In this document: piece after piece, positions 10,232 through 18,899 of the stretch
Numbering within the stretch: the first letter of the stretch is position 1
How the letters are laid out: each line of letters begins with the position of its first letter
IMG/VR virus record: IMGVR_UViG_3300032288_000863
Span: 1 to 61,955 of that record
Reading direction: 5' to 3' (one strand)
Source of the DNA: a virus
DNA: 61,955 bases
Translations under genes and position numbers: made by a program
The notes under the pieces: generated by a model
Database searches by the model: none
The model's input: the letters and a program-made list of their open reading frames with translations, nothing else
What the model was told of the DNA's origin: nothing

Positions 10232-10235
10232 GGCA

Positions 10236-10430
10236 TCACTTCTTCCAGAAGTTATTTATCGCCAGATTTAGTACCCCACCAATTAAGCCAACTTTGGCTG
10301 CAAGGACGGGATCAACCGCACCGGACGCCCCACCAGAAGCAATAATCGTCAGCGTGCCGCTAATGAATGACACAATTTTGTTGCGCTGCGAACGCTTAGT
10401 GGACTTAACTTGCTTTTCTTGCTCGTTCAT
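10236..10430 (-). CDS. Small membrane protein, candidate holin
   Basis: This 64-residue protein has a basic N-terminus, then a hydrophobic Gly/Ala-rich span of about 40 residues (from IVSFISGTLTIIASGG) that could form one or two membrane helices, and a short FWKK tail. It overlaps the M15 peptidase gene by 4 bases. Size, topology and neighbour argue for a holin that opens the inner membrane to the endolysin. The 82-residue membrane protein on the other side of the peptidase is the rival candidate. Confidence 0.55.
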   Translation of the reverse strand: MNEQEKQVKSTKRSQRNKIVSFISGTLTIIASGGASGAVDPVLAAKVGLIGGVLNLAINNFWKK

Positions 10431-10768
10431 TTGTGCCCCTCATGTTCCAATGAGTAGTGATTACCGTCGCGGAATCGTCCGCCCCATGTACCGCCCAACG
10501 ACTCCCAGTACTCACCAAGAGGTAGGTGGTCTTCAGTCGTCTGAAGGTATTTGTCGTTCTTGAACAAATTGAAGTCTACAGCAAGCCGGATTTTGTGGTT
10601 GGAATAAGGATAACCATAACCCTTGGGTTCTCCCATGATACCGTGCAGGCGGGGGTCACGGTATGCGTCCCCAAACGTCAGCTCATAACCATTATCGTAT
10701 GCCCAGATAATAAGATCCGCGATCATACGGGTAAATCGACGCTGCTTATCCCCCAAAGACTCAGCCAT
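10427..10768 (-). CDS. Endolysin, peptidase M15 type
   Basis: The 113-residue protein carries the zinc ligands of the M15 (VanY/L-alanyl-D-glutamate peptidase) family. H58 and D65 lie in SNHKIRLAVDF, and H104 lies in DGNHYS. A conserved acidic residue should precede H104 in a helix; E87 or E89 are candidates. It would cleave the peptide stem of peptidoglycan at lysis. There is no signal peptide, so release would need a holin, and two candidate membrane proteins flank it with 4- and 1-base overlaps. The usual Gly in the SxHxxG motif is Arg here. Confidence 0.85.
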   Translation of the reverse strand: MAESLGDKQRRFTRMIADLIIWAYDNGYELTFGDAYRDPRLHGIMGEPKGYGYPYSNHKIRLAVDFNLFKNDKYLQTTEDHLPLGEYWESLGGTWGGRFRDGNHYSLEHEGHK

Positions 10769-11016
10769 CAGTGCCCCTTGTCTGCTTTACCGTCCAACTT
10801 GTCTTCGATCCGGTCCAGCTTGCGAAAGATTGCGTCGGACAGATCCCTGAAGTCTGATTTATGTACCCGGTCGTTAGCGATCTCTTCGCGTAAGTTAGAC
10901 AAGTCTTTTTTAAGAGACCCAACCGCATCCCACAGTTGCCGCGCTAACCATCCAAATACAGAAGAAATGACGGCAAACCCCGTATTTATAAGCCATTGAA
11001 GGCTGCTATCGTCCAT
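10768..11016 (-). CDS. Lysis-cassette membrane protein with coiled coil
   Basis: This is an 82-residue protein. An N-terminal hydrophobic helix (INTGFAVISSVFGWLARQLW) is followed by a charged coiled coil and a KLDRIEDKLDGKADKGH ending. The layout matches small phage membrane proteins placed beside endolysins and could serve as a holin, antiholin or inner-membrane spanin. No lipobox partner is visible nearby. It overlaps the endolysin start by one base. Confidence 0.5.
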   Translation of the reverse strand: MDDSSLQWLINTGFAVISSVFGWLARQLWDAVGSLKKDLSNLREEIANDRVHKSDFRDLSDAIFRKLDRIEDKLDGKADKGH

Positions 11017-11020
11017 AATA

Positions 11021-11350
11021 TTACGTCCAAGGTATGTCGCGGATAACTACTTTGGGTGCAGCACGGCGTTGAATTTCGTCCGCGATTGCATCTTCATAAT
11101 CTTTTACAGCGGTTTGCCCAAGAGTATCTTTTACCCACTGCACCACCACATCTTTGGTAAGTGAAGCATAAGGAATAAAATTTTCTTCGGTGCTAGTCTG
11201 ATTGAGGCCCGTAGCCCCCGCCAATTCGCAACGGACGTTACCATCAACGCCAGACAGTTTCCAATGGACCGTGCAAAGCGCGTCTACTTTACCACCTAAT
11301 GACGGGTAGGTTTCCAATTGCACAATGTCCCAAGTGTATGTGGTAGCCAT
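11021..11350 (-). CDS. Small conserved hypothetical protein
   Basis: The start chosen is ATG 11350, because an AAGGAAAAA ribosome site lies just before it. This gives 109 residues beginning MATTYTWDIVQLETYP. It looks like a mixed alpha/beta protein with an antiparallel sheet in the first half and a helix near the end (VVVQWVKDTLG). It sits between the second fibre gene and the lysis cassette with short gaps. I have seen relatives in many aquatic phages but know no function. Confidence 0.6.
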   Translation of the reverse strand: MATTYTWDIVQLETYPSLGGKVDALCTVHWKLSGVDGNVRCELAGATGLNQTSTEENFIPYASLTKDVVVQWVKDTLGQTAVKDYEDAIADEIQRRAAPKVVIRDIPWT

Positions 11351-11360
11351 AAGTTTTTCC

Positions 11361-13097
11361 TTAGGCAGCGACAGCTTTGATGACCGCAAAATTAAACACG
11401 GGCTGTTCAGTAGTAGTGCCGCCAGTAGTGGCAAAGGTAATCTGAAAAGATCCGGCAGCGACGTTAGTCACCAGTATAATGTATTTATCTGTACCGCTTT
11501 TCTGGTTGACGATGACAACATCAGTAGCTGCAACAGCGGAGTTTGTGACGGTGAATGATTTATAAGTAGTAGATCCTGCGGCTGAAACAAGCGTGATAGC
11601 TCCAGTAGTTTTATTCAGCGTTACACCGTTAGTACGGGGGTCAGCGCCTCCCGTAGCCTGCGTAACTGCGCCGCCTGCGCCCGTGGTATAGCCGACACCT
11701 GAAGTCGCCCCGGAAGAAAGAATGCTGGTTGTTGCTGCAACACTGCCCGTGACATCTACCGTAGCAACAGGAGCAGTTAGACCACCAAATCGGGTATTCC
11801 CACGGAAAGCGTTATTTGCAGTGCCATCAGCATAAAAGTTCCAGTTGCCGGTACCGGAAGCTAGTTCAGAGAAAAAGCCATAGTTATTTGTGGCTACGCT
11901 ACCTAAATTTAAGCTAGCCAGAAAACCATAGTGGTCTGTTACAGCACTGCCCGCGCCAATGTTCAGGTCGTTTGCTATAAAGTGACAAGCAGTAGATAGA
12001 GTAAATGAAGCAGCTTGAGTAGATATTACACTCTGAAACGATTTAGCTACTGAAGTAACATCTGATTGAACGGTATACGCCGCAGCTATTTCCGCACTTG
12101 AAACCGCGCCTGTAAGTGCTTTACTAACCCTAAGTCCATAACCTGTAAGAGTAGTGGTCCCTATTCCTAGCGAACCCGCCAAATAGTTATTAGCAGTTCC
12201 ACTAGAATATAGGTTCCAGTTATTATTAGAACCAGTATTTATAGTAAAATTGGTAGCATAATTATTTGACGCTACATCAGATATTGCAGAACTTGCTACA
12301 AAAGCAGCCTGCGTTGTCACAGTACTACCTGCACCAAGCGCCATTAGTGCAGCATTAAAATGCGAAAGAAAAGCAAGAGTAAATGGGCTAGCAACAGTAG
12401 TAATATCAGACCTGTATGACGCGCCAGACCCAGTTACATCCGCTGCAACGGTCCAGTTATTGTAAACAGATACGCCCGTAGTATTCCCAGTTACAGTGCG
12501 ACTAATGTAAAGATTATTAGCCCCCGTTATACTTGTTGCACCAATACCCACTTTTCCGGCTGCGTCTATTACAAACGGTGAGGTATCAGGGTTAGCCGAG
12601 TCCTCAACAAGCAAAGCATTGCCCGCTCCAATCTGTGTAATACGCAAAGCATCGGAAGCAGAATTTGCATTTATCGTGACCGGGGCGCTGAAATTGTCAT
12701 GCGCCACAACGACATCCGTACCGTTGTTATAGACGAGCATGGTCTTGCCGTTGGGGATATCCACCCCCGTCATGCCAGTTACTTTAACAGTAACGGTGTA
12801 CCCGCCAGTCGTGGCGTTCTTGATGATGTAGGCTTTCTGGATCGCAGGAACTTCAAGCGTCGCGGCACCGCCGGGGCTACCTGTCAGGTTAAGATAGAGT
12901 GCGCGAGCATCTTGTGCAGCGTTACTATTAGAAAGCGTTAGCGTATTGGTCGTGGTGGTGAAATTTACTGTTACGTAGCCGCCAATAGCTTGTTCAATCG
13001 CCGTTCCCAAATTAGTGTTGGTCGTCGTCCCCCACGTACCAGCTTGTTCGCCAGTACCAATAAGCTCAAATTTGTAGCTGGAGTATGTGCTGGACAT
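11361..13097 (-). CDS. Tail fibre protein
   Basis: This is a 578-residue beta-rich protein. The N-terminal 60 residues (SSYKFELIGTGEQAGTWGTT, then NLGTAIEQAIGGY) match a conserved virion-attachment domain common in phage fibre proteins. Thr/Ala/Gly-rich repeats follow, including two similar blocks around NNYxxxFxxxxGSxNWNxYxxGTANN, and a compact C-terminus. It probably attaches at the tail and contributes to host recognition. The order fibre, small Trp protein, methyltransferase, glycosyltransferase on one strand suggests one surface-structure operon. Confidence 0.75.
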   Translation of the reverse strand: MSSTYSSYKFELIGTGEQAGTWGTTTNTNLGTAIEQAIGGYVTVNFTTTTNTLTLSNSNAAQDARALYLNLTGSPGGAATLEVPAIQKAYIIKNATTGGYTVTVKVTGMTGVDIPNGKTMLVYNNGTDVVVAHDNFSAPVTINANSASDALRITQIGAGNALLVEDSANPDTSPFVIDAAGKVGIGATSITGANNLYISRTVTGNTTGVSVYNNWTVAADVTGSGASYRSDITTVASPFTLAFLSHFNAALMALGAGSTVTTQAAFVASSAISDVASNNYATNFTINTGSNNNWNLYSSGTANNYLAGSLGIGTTTLTGYGLRVSKALTGAVSSAEIAAAYTVQSDVTSVAKSFQSVISTQAASFTLSTACHFIANDLNIGAGSAVTDHYGFLASLNLGSVATNNYGFFSELASGTGNWNFYADGTANNAFRGNTRFGGLTAPVATVDVTGSVAATTSILSSGATSGVGYTTGAGGAVTQATGGADPRTNGVTLNKTTGAITLVSAAGSTTYKSFTVTNSAVAATDVVIVNQKSGTDKYIILVTNVAAGSFQITFATTGGTTTEQPVFNFAVIKAVAA

Positions 13098-13107
13098 AAG
13101 GCTGTAC

Positions 13108-13356
13108 CTATATCAAAGTCCACGTTACCGCGGGGGGAGTTACTATCACGGTCCACCCGCTAGTCTGGCTGTTAGTTATGTTACCCCAACCAGCAGCCTG
13201 TGTGTCATCTATCATAGCCCACGAACTGTCGTAGGATATCTGAAACGCGTCAAACTGGAAGGCATCCGCCTGAAACGCTGTGGTGCCGCTGGTCGTACTG
13301 TTAGTAATAATACTCCAGTTAGGTGACTGTGCATCATTTATAACAGTCCAGACCAC
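13108..13356 (-). CDS. Small Trp-rich repeat protein
   Basis: This 82-residue protein has two similar halves, each containing a Trp-x-x-I/M-x-D-A/T-Q-x-x-x-W pattern (VWTVINDAQSPNW and SWAMIDDTQAAGW). The regular Trp/Ile spacing implies short beta hairpins. It lies 2 bases downstream of the methyltransferase gene and 10 bases before the fibre gene. Its location suggests a fibre accessory or chaperone. No named family is recognised. Confidence 0.5.
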   Translation of the reverse strand: MVWTVINDAQSPNWSIITNSTTSGTTAFQADAFQFDAFQISYDSSWAMIDDTQAAGWGNITNSQTSGWTVIVTPPAVTWTLI

Positions 13357-13357
13357 G

Positions 13358-13900
13358 CTACTTCTCCGGTTTAGTCAGCGTTGCATGAATATCTTGTATA
13401 GCTTCTTTAAACCACGACATAGCAAATTGCTGGAAATCAGTACTACGCTGAACAATAGCAGGGTGCATACCGTTGCCCCACACTGCGACAAAATTGCAGT
13501 CATATCCATGTGGGTTCACCTCTTTATCTGCGTGGGGGGCGTTGCCCATACGCCACTCTTTGGATAGATAATAGAAGCCCATCTCCGAAAACGGTTCTTT
13601 GTGCGTGGGGTCACCGTAGTACCGGGTAGATGCCCAGTGCGGGATAATAATAGTACACTTAGCCCCCGGCTTGAGGACGCGGTAAAGCTCGTTGAAGAAA
13701 TGAGTACGTTGCCACTTACCCTCAAAATTGGTTAGGTGCTCCAGAAAGTGACTGGAGTGCGCCTCTTCAACAGAGTTATCCTCCCACGGCCATGGGTCAG
13801 TTCCGATATCCAAAACGACATCTACACCCTCCATCGGATACTGATCGACACCGATAAAGCCTTCTTTCTTGTTTTTGCCGCAACCCAGATCAATTTTCAT
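13358..13900 (-). CDS. Class I SAM-dependent methyltransferase
   Basis: This 180-residue enzyme has the SAM-binding loop near the N-terminus (IDLGCGKNKK, residues 3-12), an acidic GVDQY strand end, and an SSHFLEHL segment typical of small-molecule and glycan methyltransferases. There is no DNA-methylase catalytic motif (no NPPY/DPPY or PC motif). It lies directly after a glycosyltransferase gene inside the fibre block. Modification of a sugar or of a fibre protein is therefore a better guess than DNA methylation. The substrate is unknown. Confidence 0.75.
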   Translation of the reverse strand: MKIDLGCGKNKKEGFIGVDQYPMEGVDVVLDIGTDPWPWEDNSVEEAHSSHFLEHLTNFEGKWQRTHFFNELYRVLKPGAKCTIIIPHWASTRYYGDPTHKEPFSEMGFYYLSKEWRMGNAPHADKEVNPHGYDCNFVAVWGNGMHPAIVQRSTDFQQFAMSWFKEAIQDIHATLTKPEK

Positions 13901-13909
13901 AACTATCCT

Positions 13910-14641
13910 TTACCAAGTAAAATCCTCAATGCCCATAGCGCCGGTTAGATCGTAGTGGCCCACCTTCACTGAGCAATCAATCGCGCAACGATAGCCGTAT
14001 TTCCGAGCATCGGACCAGAAGTACAGATCTTGTGTCCCAACACCTTCCGCGCCCGCAACCGTTTTGAACCACGGACGCCGCAAGCGCTCGTCTTTAAACA
14101 TAGACAGCCGCCAGAGGTTAAAGCCCATCCCGGTCCCGCAGCACTCAACAAGCCCCCCGTCAGGATCAGGCGGTTGTGGACGGAAGTTAAGCACAGGATC
14201 TTTAGGATCACCCCAAATCTGCGGCTGACCCCCGGGCCCTTTTGTCCAGTAAAGCCCTCCGATACAAGATAACTCAGGGTGCTCTTCCATCCGCTTAATC
14301 AGTTTCACCAGCCCATCTGAAGGAGGAATATTGTCGTGCTCAATGGTCAGGAGATATTCCCACTGACCCAAATCGGGGTGCGCGATGATTTCCGCAATAG
14401 AATTAGAGAACGCCTCGCCTACCTCCATCCCGATAGCCGCCATGCGGTGAGCCGCTTGGTTAGGTGGGAAGATCAGCCCGCAATGAGATAGGTAGACTTT
14501 CGTGGGTATCTGCGCTCCGGCGGGAATCAGCATGATAACCCGCTGTTTCTTCCAACTGCCCCCTTGAACAACACGCTGGGTAGCAGCGGGGAGATCTTCG
14601 TTATGTGCGCCGGAACCGAGAGAAACTATCTGCGGCTTCAA
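13910..14641 (-). CDS. Putative GT-A type glycosyltransferase
   Basis: I place the start at TTG 14641. It overlaps the upstream stop (TTGA) and lies 7 bases after a strong GGAGG site, giving 243 residues. The alternative is ATG 14533 (MLIPAGAQIPTKVY), with a weaker site. The fold signs are a Rossmann-like start, a TIEHDNIPP acidic motif comparable to the DxD of GT-A enzymes, LSCIGGLYW, and GTGMGFNLWRL. Phages often carry such enzymes beside fibre genes. The acceptor could be the Ser/Thr/Asn-rich fibre encoded just upstream, or host surface glycans. Confidence 0.65.
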   Translation of the reverse strand: MKPQIVSLGSGAHNEDLPAATQRVVQGGSWKKQRVIMLIPAGAQIPTKVYLSHCGLIFPPNQAAHRMAAIGMEVGEAFSNSIAEIIAHPDLGQWEYLLTIEHDNIPPSDGLVKLIKRMEEHPELSCIGGLYWTKGPGGQPQIWGDPKDPVLNFRPQPPDPDGGLVECCGTGMGFNLWRLSMFKDERLRRPWFKTVAGAEGVGTQDLYFWSDARKYGYRCAIDCSVKVGHYDLTGAMGIEDFTW

Positions 14642-14802
14642 GCAGGAGCCTCCATCAAGACTACAGGTACAAAGTCTCCTCCCCCCTCTATATCTGCGAC
14701 TCGGCAACACAGAGCTTTTTGTACGGGGAGTTCGACAAGCACTATATACTCATCATTGTCCAACTCAAACTTAGTATACGAGGAAAAATCTGAAATTTGC
14801 AT
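14638..14802 (-). CDS. Short hypothetical protein between fibre and glycosyltransferase
   Basis: This 54-residue frame starts at ATG 14802, three bases after the fibre gene stop, and ends by overlapping the next gene start. The product is acidic with a beta-like middle (DNDEYIVLVELPVQKALCC). The coupling on both sides supports translation. The ribosome site is weak, so it may be read by reinitiation after the fibre gene. The function is unknown. Confidence 0.5.
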   Translation of the reverse strand: MQISDFSSYTKFELDNDEYIVLVELPVQKALCCRVADIEGGGDFVPVVLMEAPA

Positions 14803-14804
14803 AG

Positions 14805-17800
14805 TTATACCGTATTGAACCCAAATTGTACGATGGGGAAACGCTGGGCAAGAGAGTTAGTCCCCTGTATCTCACTAAACGCTATTGCATTTGGCAGCGC
14901 TGTCGTAGACGCACTATAAAAGCCTTGCCCCAGCGTGAATTGCGCCGTTGCGTTTGAAGCTACACCAAAGCCCCCAGAGAAGTTGGTGTTGATCTGTGAG
15001 GCAAGATACTGCGAGAACGAACAGTTGGCACCGCCTGTCGTTGTCCTGACAACCTGTGCTATCCAGTACCGCCCGCCAGAAATCGACGTACTCCAGTTGT
15101 AGGTGAGGTTACGCCACCCGTGGTAAGACGCGCTGTTTGCCGTACCAGAGAAAGTTATACCTACACTGTTTGAAGTCGAATGTGCCAGAGATAGAGAACT
15201 TACGTTCCGTGAGTAAAGTCCTACCCAGTTAGATATGGTGAACGAGCCCGTCGAGTTAGCCGCGGCGGAGAAGTTGATCGGGACCGCGATGACGTTAACA
15301 GTCAGGTCCGGGAAGATATCCGGGTCCAGCGCTAGCGTGCCTTGACCAACCGCTCCCACCACAAGCGGGTAGTCCCCGTGCGGGGAATACCCTGAAGCTA
15401 TATATGGCCCGGCAACACTCGCTGTGATCTGGTTACTACCTGACATTCCAAACGTAACGCCGTTTGAGTTAGCGAACGAAACGGTGCCAGATGTGGCCGT
15501 CTGAGTCCCGGCTATAAGCGCTACTGCTTGTGCAGACAGCCCAATCGTACTGCCGTTAGAACTTAGGCTGATGTTGTTGCCAGCAGACAGGCTGGATGTA
15601 GCCGGTGCCGAGATAGCAATCTGAGACCCGTTGGTCCCTGAGAGCGTGATGTTCACACCGGAGAAGTTAAGTGTGTTACCAGATGCAGTTGTGTTCCCCG
15701 ATGTAGCACCAGACAAGTTGGCATACATCGCCCCGCCGACACCGCCGGCTGTCTGGTTGATGGAGATTGTCGCCCCGTTTGAATCGGTAGATTGGCTAAG
15801 TGAGATGTTGTTCGTCCCAACGAAGACAATCCGAGAACCGCTTACTCCTGTAGAACCCGCCGTGTTACCGAGGTTAGACACGCCAGCGGAGTAGTTTGCG
15901 CCTATGACAGAAATTGTGCTGCCTGTCGTAGAAATCGTGATGTTGCTGCCTGCCGCCAGACTGGATACAGGCGGGGCAGAGATAGCGATCTGAGACCCGT
16001 TGGTCCCCGAGAGGGTGACGTTGATACCCGAGAAGTTAAGGGTGCTGCCAGACGCCGTGGTATTACCCGACGTATTTCCTGACAGGTTGGCGTACATAAC
16101 TCCACCGCCACCGGGAGCGGCGACAGAGATAGCGAGACCGGCGGAGTTAAGCGTGACAGAAGCGTTGGTAGCGGATGTACCTGTACCTGCATAGCCTGCA
16201 GCATTAAGGCTGAGACCTGAACTATTAACCGTCCACGTGACATTAGTTTGGGCCGTATTGAGCCCAACGGCATCATTAGACGCTCTGGCAGTGGTGAGAT
16301 ATGCCCCCGCCGACTGAAGCGCCGTGGTGATGTTCGACGCCAGACCAAACGTAATAGAAGAGCCGTTAGTGGAGGAGGACAGACTCGACCCCACGTTAAG
16401 ACTGATAGCGCCGGAGCTACCGTTAACGGAAGAGACATACGCCGTCGGCACCGTAGGCACGGTGTAAGACGCAATGACAGAACCGCCCGAGTTAGAGAAC
16501 GTAACGCCGTTAGAGTTGGCGAAGTTCAGCGTCTGGAACGTACTAGAACCACCAGACGCGGAGAACGCTTGGTTAGATTGAGATGTTAAATAGTTAGCGT
16601 TCGCGGACTGAAGCGCTGTAGTGATGTTCGACGCCAGACCAAACGTAATAGAAGAGCCGTTGGTAGAAGAAGACAGGCTTGATCCTACGTTTAGGCTGAT
16701 CTGGCCCGAAGACCCGTTGACGTTGGAGACGTAAGAAGTTGGAACAGTCGGGACTGTGTAACTTGCTGTGATCTGGCTGCTACCCGACATCCCAAACGTA
16801 ATACCGTTTGAGTTGGCAAAGTTAACCGTCCCGGAAGTCGCCGTCTGCGTACCCGCAGCGGCAGCGATACCCCCGCCACCAGCAGCGGCAGTCAGATAAG
16901 CAGGTACGCCAAGGCTAAGGCCCGCCGTATTCAAAGTTCCTACAACTGCCGTACCCGCAGTAGTCGTGCTGGTAAAGCCTGTACCCGCGATGTTTCCTGA
17001 CGCTTGAGTCTGGACAGACTGAGAGAAGCTAGCTGTGATCTGGTTACTACCAGACATTCCGAACGTGACGTTATTGGAATTGGCAAAGTTAACCGTTCCG
17101 GAAGTGGCGGTCTGAGTCCCGCCTGCGAGGGCTACAGCTTGTGCAGATAACCCGATGGTGCTGCCGTTAGAACTAAGGCTAATATTGTTTCCAGCAGAAA
17201 GGCTAGATGTGGCTGGAGCAGAAATAGCAATCTGCGAGCCATTAGTACCCGACAACGTAATGTTTACGCCAGAGAAGTTGAGCGTGCTTCCCGAAGCGGT
17301 TGTATTGCCAGATGTAGCGCCGGACAAGTTAGCGTACATAGCAGCGGCTGCGGCCACCGACGCAGTAATCTGGTTACTACCAGACATTCCAAACGTAACA
17401 CCGTTGGAATTGACAAAGTTTACCGTACCGCTAGTGGCTGTCTGCGTGCCTGCGCCAAGTGCAGCGGCTTGGGCCGAGATACCAATAGTTGAGCCGGTGC
17501 TGGAAATAGCGATGTTGTTGCCATTGGATAGGCCAGATTGCGGCGGAACAGAGATAGCAATCTGCGAGCCATTAGTACCCGAAAGAGTGACGTTAATACC
17601 CGACAGGTTAAGTGTGCTGCCTGACGCCGTGGTGTTCCCGGTCGTAGCGCCGGAGAGGTTTGCATAAACAGGAAGTGCCGTGGGAACAGTGTAGCTAGCC
17701 GTGATCTGGCTGCTATTAGACATCCCAAACGTGATGCCATTTGAATTAGCAAAGTTAATTGTTCCGCTGGTTCCTGTTTGCGTACCTGCGGCAGCGGCGA

Positions 17801-18893
17801 TACCGCCGGCAGCGCCTCCAATAACAGAGATTGTGCTACCAGAAGTCGAAATCGTAATGTTCGCGCCAGCCGCAAGGCTCGATACAGGCGGCGCAGAGAT
17901 CGCAATCTGAGATCCATTGGTTCCCGACAGGGTGACGTTGATACCCGACAGGTTGAGTGTACTTCCCGATGCTGTGGTATTGCCGGAGGTATTCCCCGAC
18001 AAGTTAGCGTACATGGCAGCGGCGGCAGCGACAGATGCGGTGATCTGGTTGCTACCCGACATTCCGAACGTCACGCCGTTGGAATTGACGAAGTTTACAG
18101 TGCCGCTGGTCGCCGTCTGAGAACCCGCACCCAGTGCTACAGCCTGAGCAGAGATACCAATAGTCGAGCCGGTATTAGAGATGGCGATGTTGTTGCCGTT
18201 AGAGATTCCAGACGTAGCAGGGCCAGAAATCGCAATCTGAGACCCATTGGTCCCCGAAAGTGTGACGTTGATACCGGAAAAGTTAAGAGTACTACCTGAC
18301 GCCGTAGTGTTACCTGACGTATTGCCCGACAGGTTAGCGTACATAACCCCGCCGCCACCGGTAGCAGCAGTCGTCAAGTAAGCAGGGATACCAAGACTCA
18401 AACCCGCTGTGTTCAGCGTCCCTACAACAGCGGTCCCCGCCGTGGTCGTACTGGTAAATCCCGTACCGGCTATGTTTCCCGAAGCCTGAGTCTGAACGGT
18501 TTGGGTTGTGAGATAGTTGCTGTTAGCTGACTGAAGCGCCGTGGTGATGTTCGACGCCAGACCAAACGTAATAGAAGAGCCGTTAGTGGAGGAGGACAGA
18601 CTCGACCCCACGTTAAGACTGATCTGACCTGACGATCCGTTGACGTTGGATACGTATGAGGTCGGAACTACAGCGTTCGACCCGCTGATAACAATCGTCC
18701 CACCGGTTCCTGACAGGCTGACGTTGCCCGCCGCTTGAAGTATGACGTTGGTCCCGCTGACGGTGCTGGCACCGAGCGTGTTGCCTGACAGGGTGTAGTA
18801 CTGATTATGGGCCGAGTTCCAGTCACTAGGACGAACAATATTGGTGTTCGTCCCGTCAGGGATTGGGTTGGTGAAAACGTGTGATATAGCCAT
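14805..18893 (-). CDS. Giant repetitive tail fibre/adhesin (1,362 residues)
   Basis: The N-terminus (AISHVFTNPIPDGTNTNIVR, then PSDWNSAHNQYYTL) is a virion-anchoring segment I recognise from other phage fibres. Residues about 60-1,120 are almost only Ser, Gly, Thr, Asn, Ala, Ile and Val, in imperfect repeats of about 90-110 residues. YANLSG blocks occur six times, GTQTATSGTVNFANSNG blocks six times and NGSSGQISLNVGSSL blocks three times. The last 200 residues are non-repetitive with Trp, Tyr and Phe and likely form the receptor-binding tip. There is no protease or pectate-lyase motif. This is the largest fibre of the genome and is followed by modifying-enzyme genes. Confidence 0.75.
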   Translation of the reverse strand: MAISHVFTNPIPDGTNTNIVRPSDWNSAHNQYYTLSGNTLGASTVSGTNVILQAAGNVSLSGTGGTIVISGSNAVVPTSYVSNVNGSSGQISLNVGSSLSSSTNGSSITFGLASNITTALQSANSNYLTTQTVQTQASGNIAGTGFTSTTTAGTAVVGTLNTAGLSLGIPAYLTTAATGGGGVMYANLSGNTSGNTTASGSTLNFSGINVTLSGTNGSQIAISGPATSGISNGNNIAISNTGSTIGISAQAVALGAGSQTATSGTVNFVNSNGVTFGMSGSNQITASVAAAAAMYANLSGNTSGNTTASGSTLNLSGINVTLSGTNGSQIAISAPPVSSLAAGANITISTSGSTISVIGGAAGGIAAAAGTQTGTSGTINFANSNGITFGMSNSSQITASYTVPTALPVYANLSGATTGNTTASGSTLNLSGINVTLSGTNGSQIAISVPPQSGLSNGNNIAISSTGSTIGISAQAAALGAGTQTATSGTVNFVNSNGVTFGMSGSNQITASVAAAAAMYANLSGATSGNTTASGSTLNFSGVNITLSGTNGSQIAISAPATSSLSAGNNISLSSNGSTIGLSAQAVALAGGTQTATSGTVNFANSNNVTFGMSGSNQITASFSQSVQTQASGNIAGTGFTSTTTAGTAVVGTLNTAGLSLGVPAYLTAAAGGGGIAAAAGTQTATSGTVNFANSNGITFGMSGSSQITASYTVPTVPTSYVSNVNGSSGQISLNVGSSLSSSTNGSSITFGLASNITTALQSANANYLTSQSNQAFSASGGSSTFQTLNFANSNGVTFSNSGGSVIASYTVPTVPTAYVSSVNGSSGAISLNVGSSLSSSTNGSSITFGLASNITTALQSAGAYLTTARASNDAVGLNTAQTNVTWTVNSSGLSLNAAGYAGTGTSATNASVTLNSAGLAISVAAPGGGGVMYANLSGNTSGNTTASGSTLNFSGINVTLSGTNGSQIAISAPPVSSLAAGSNITISTTGSTISVIGANYSAGVSNLGNTAGSTGVSGSRIVFVGTNNISLSQSTDSNGATISINQTAGGVGGAMYANLSGATSGNTTASGNTLNFSGVNITLSGTNGSQIAISAPATSSLSAGNNISLSSNGSTIGLSAQAVALIAGTQTATSGTVSFANSNGVTFGMSGSNQITASVAGPYIASGYSPHGDYPLVVGAVGQGTLALDPDIFPDLTVNVIAVPINFSAAANSTGSFTISNWVGLYSRNVSSLSLAHSTSNSVGITFSGTANSASYHGWRNLTYNWSTSISGGRYWIAQVVRTTTGGANCSFSQYLASQINTNFSGGFGVASNATAQFTLGQGFYSASTTALPNAIAFSEIQGTNSLAQRFPIVQFGFNTV
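15430..18660 (-). repeat. Mosaic repeats within the giant fibre gene
   Basis: About 3.2 kb of the fibre gene consists of a few module types in shuffled order rather than a simple tandem array. The modules are YANLSG/TLNFSGINVTLSGTNGSQ, a GNNI or ANI linker, TATSGTVNF/NGVTFGMSGSNQ, and GSSGQISLN/FGLASNITTALQSA. Copies differ mainly at synonymous sites, but stretches of 25-40 bases are identical, enough for homologous recombination. Confidence 0.75.
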
Positions 18894-18899
18894 AGGACA

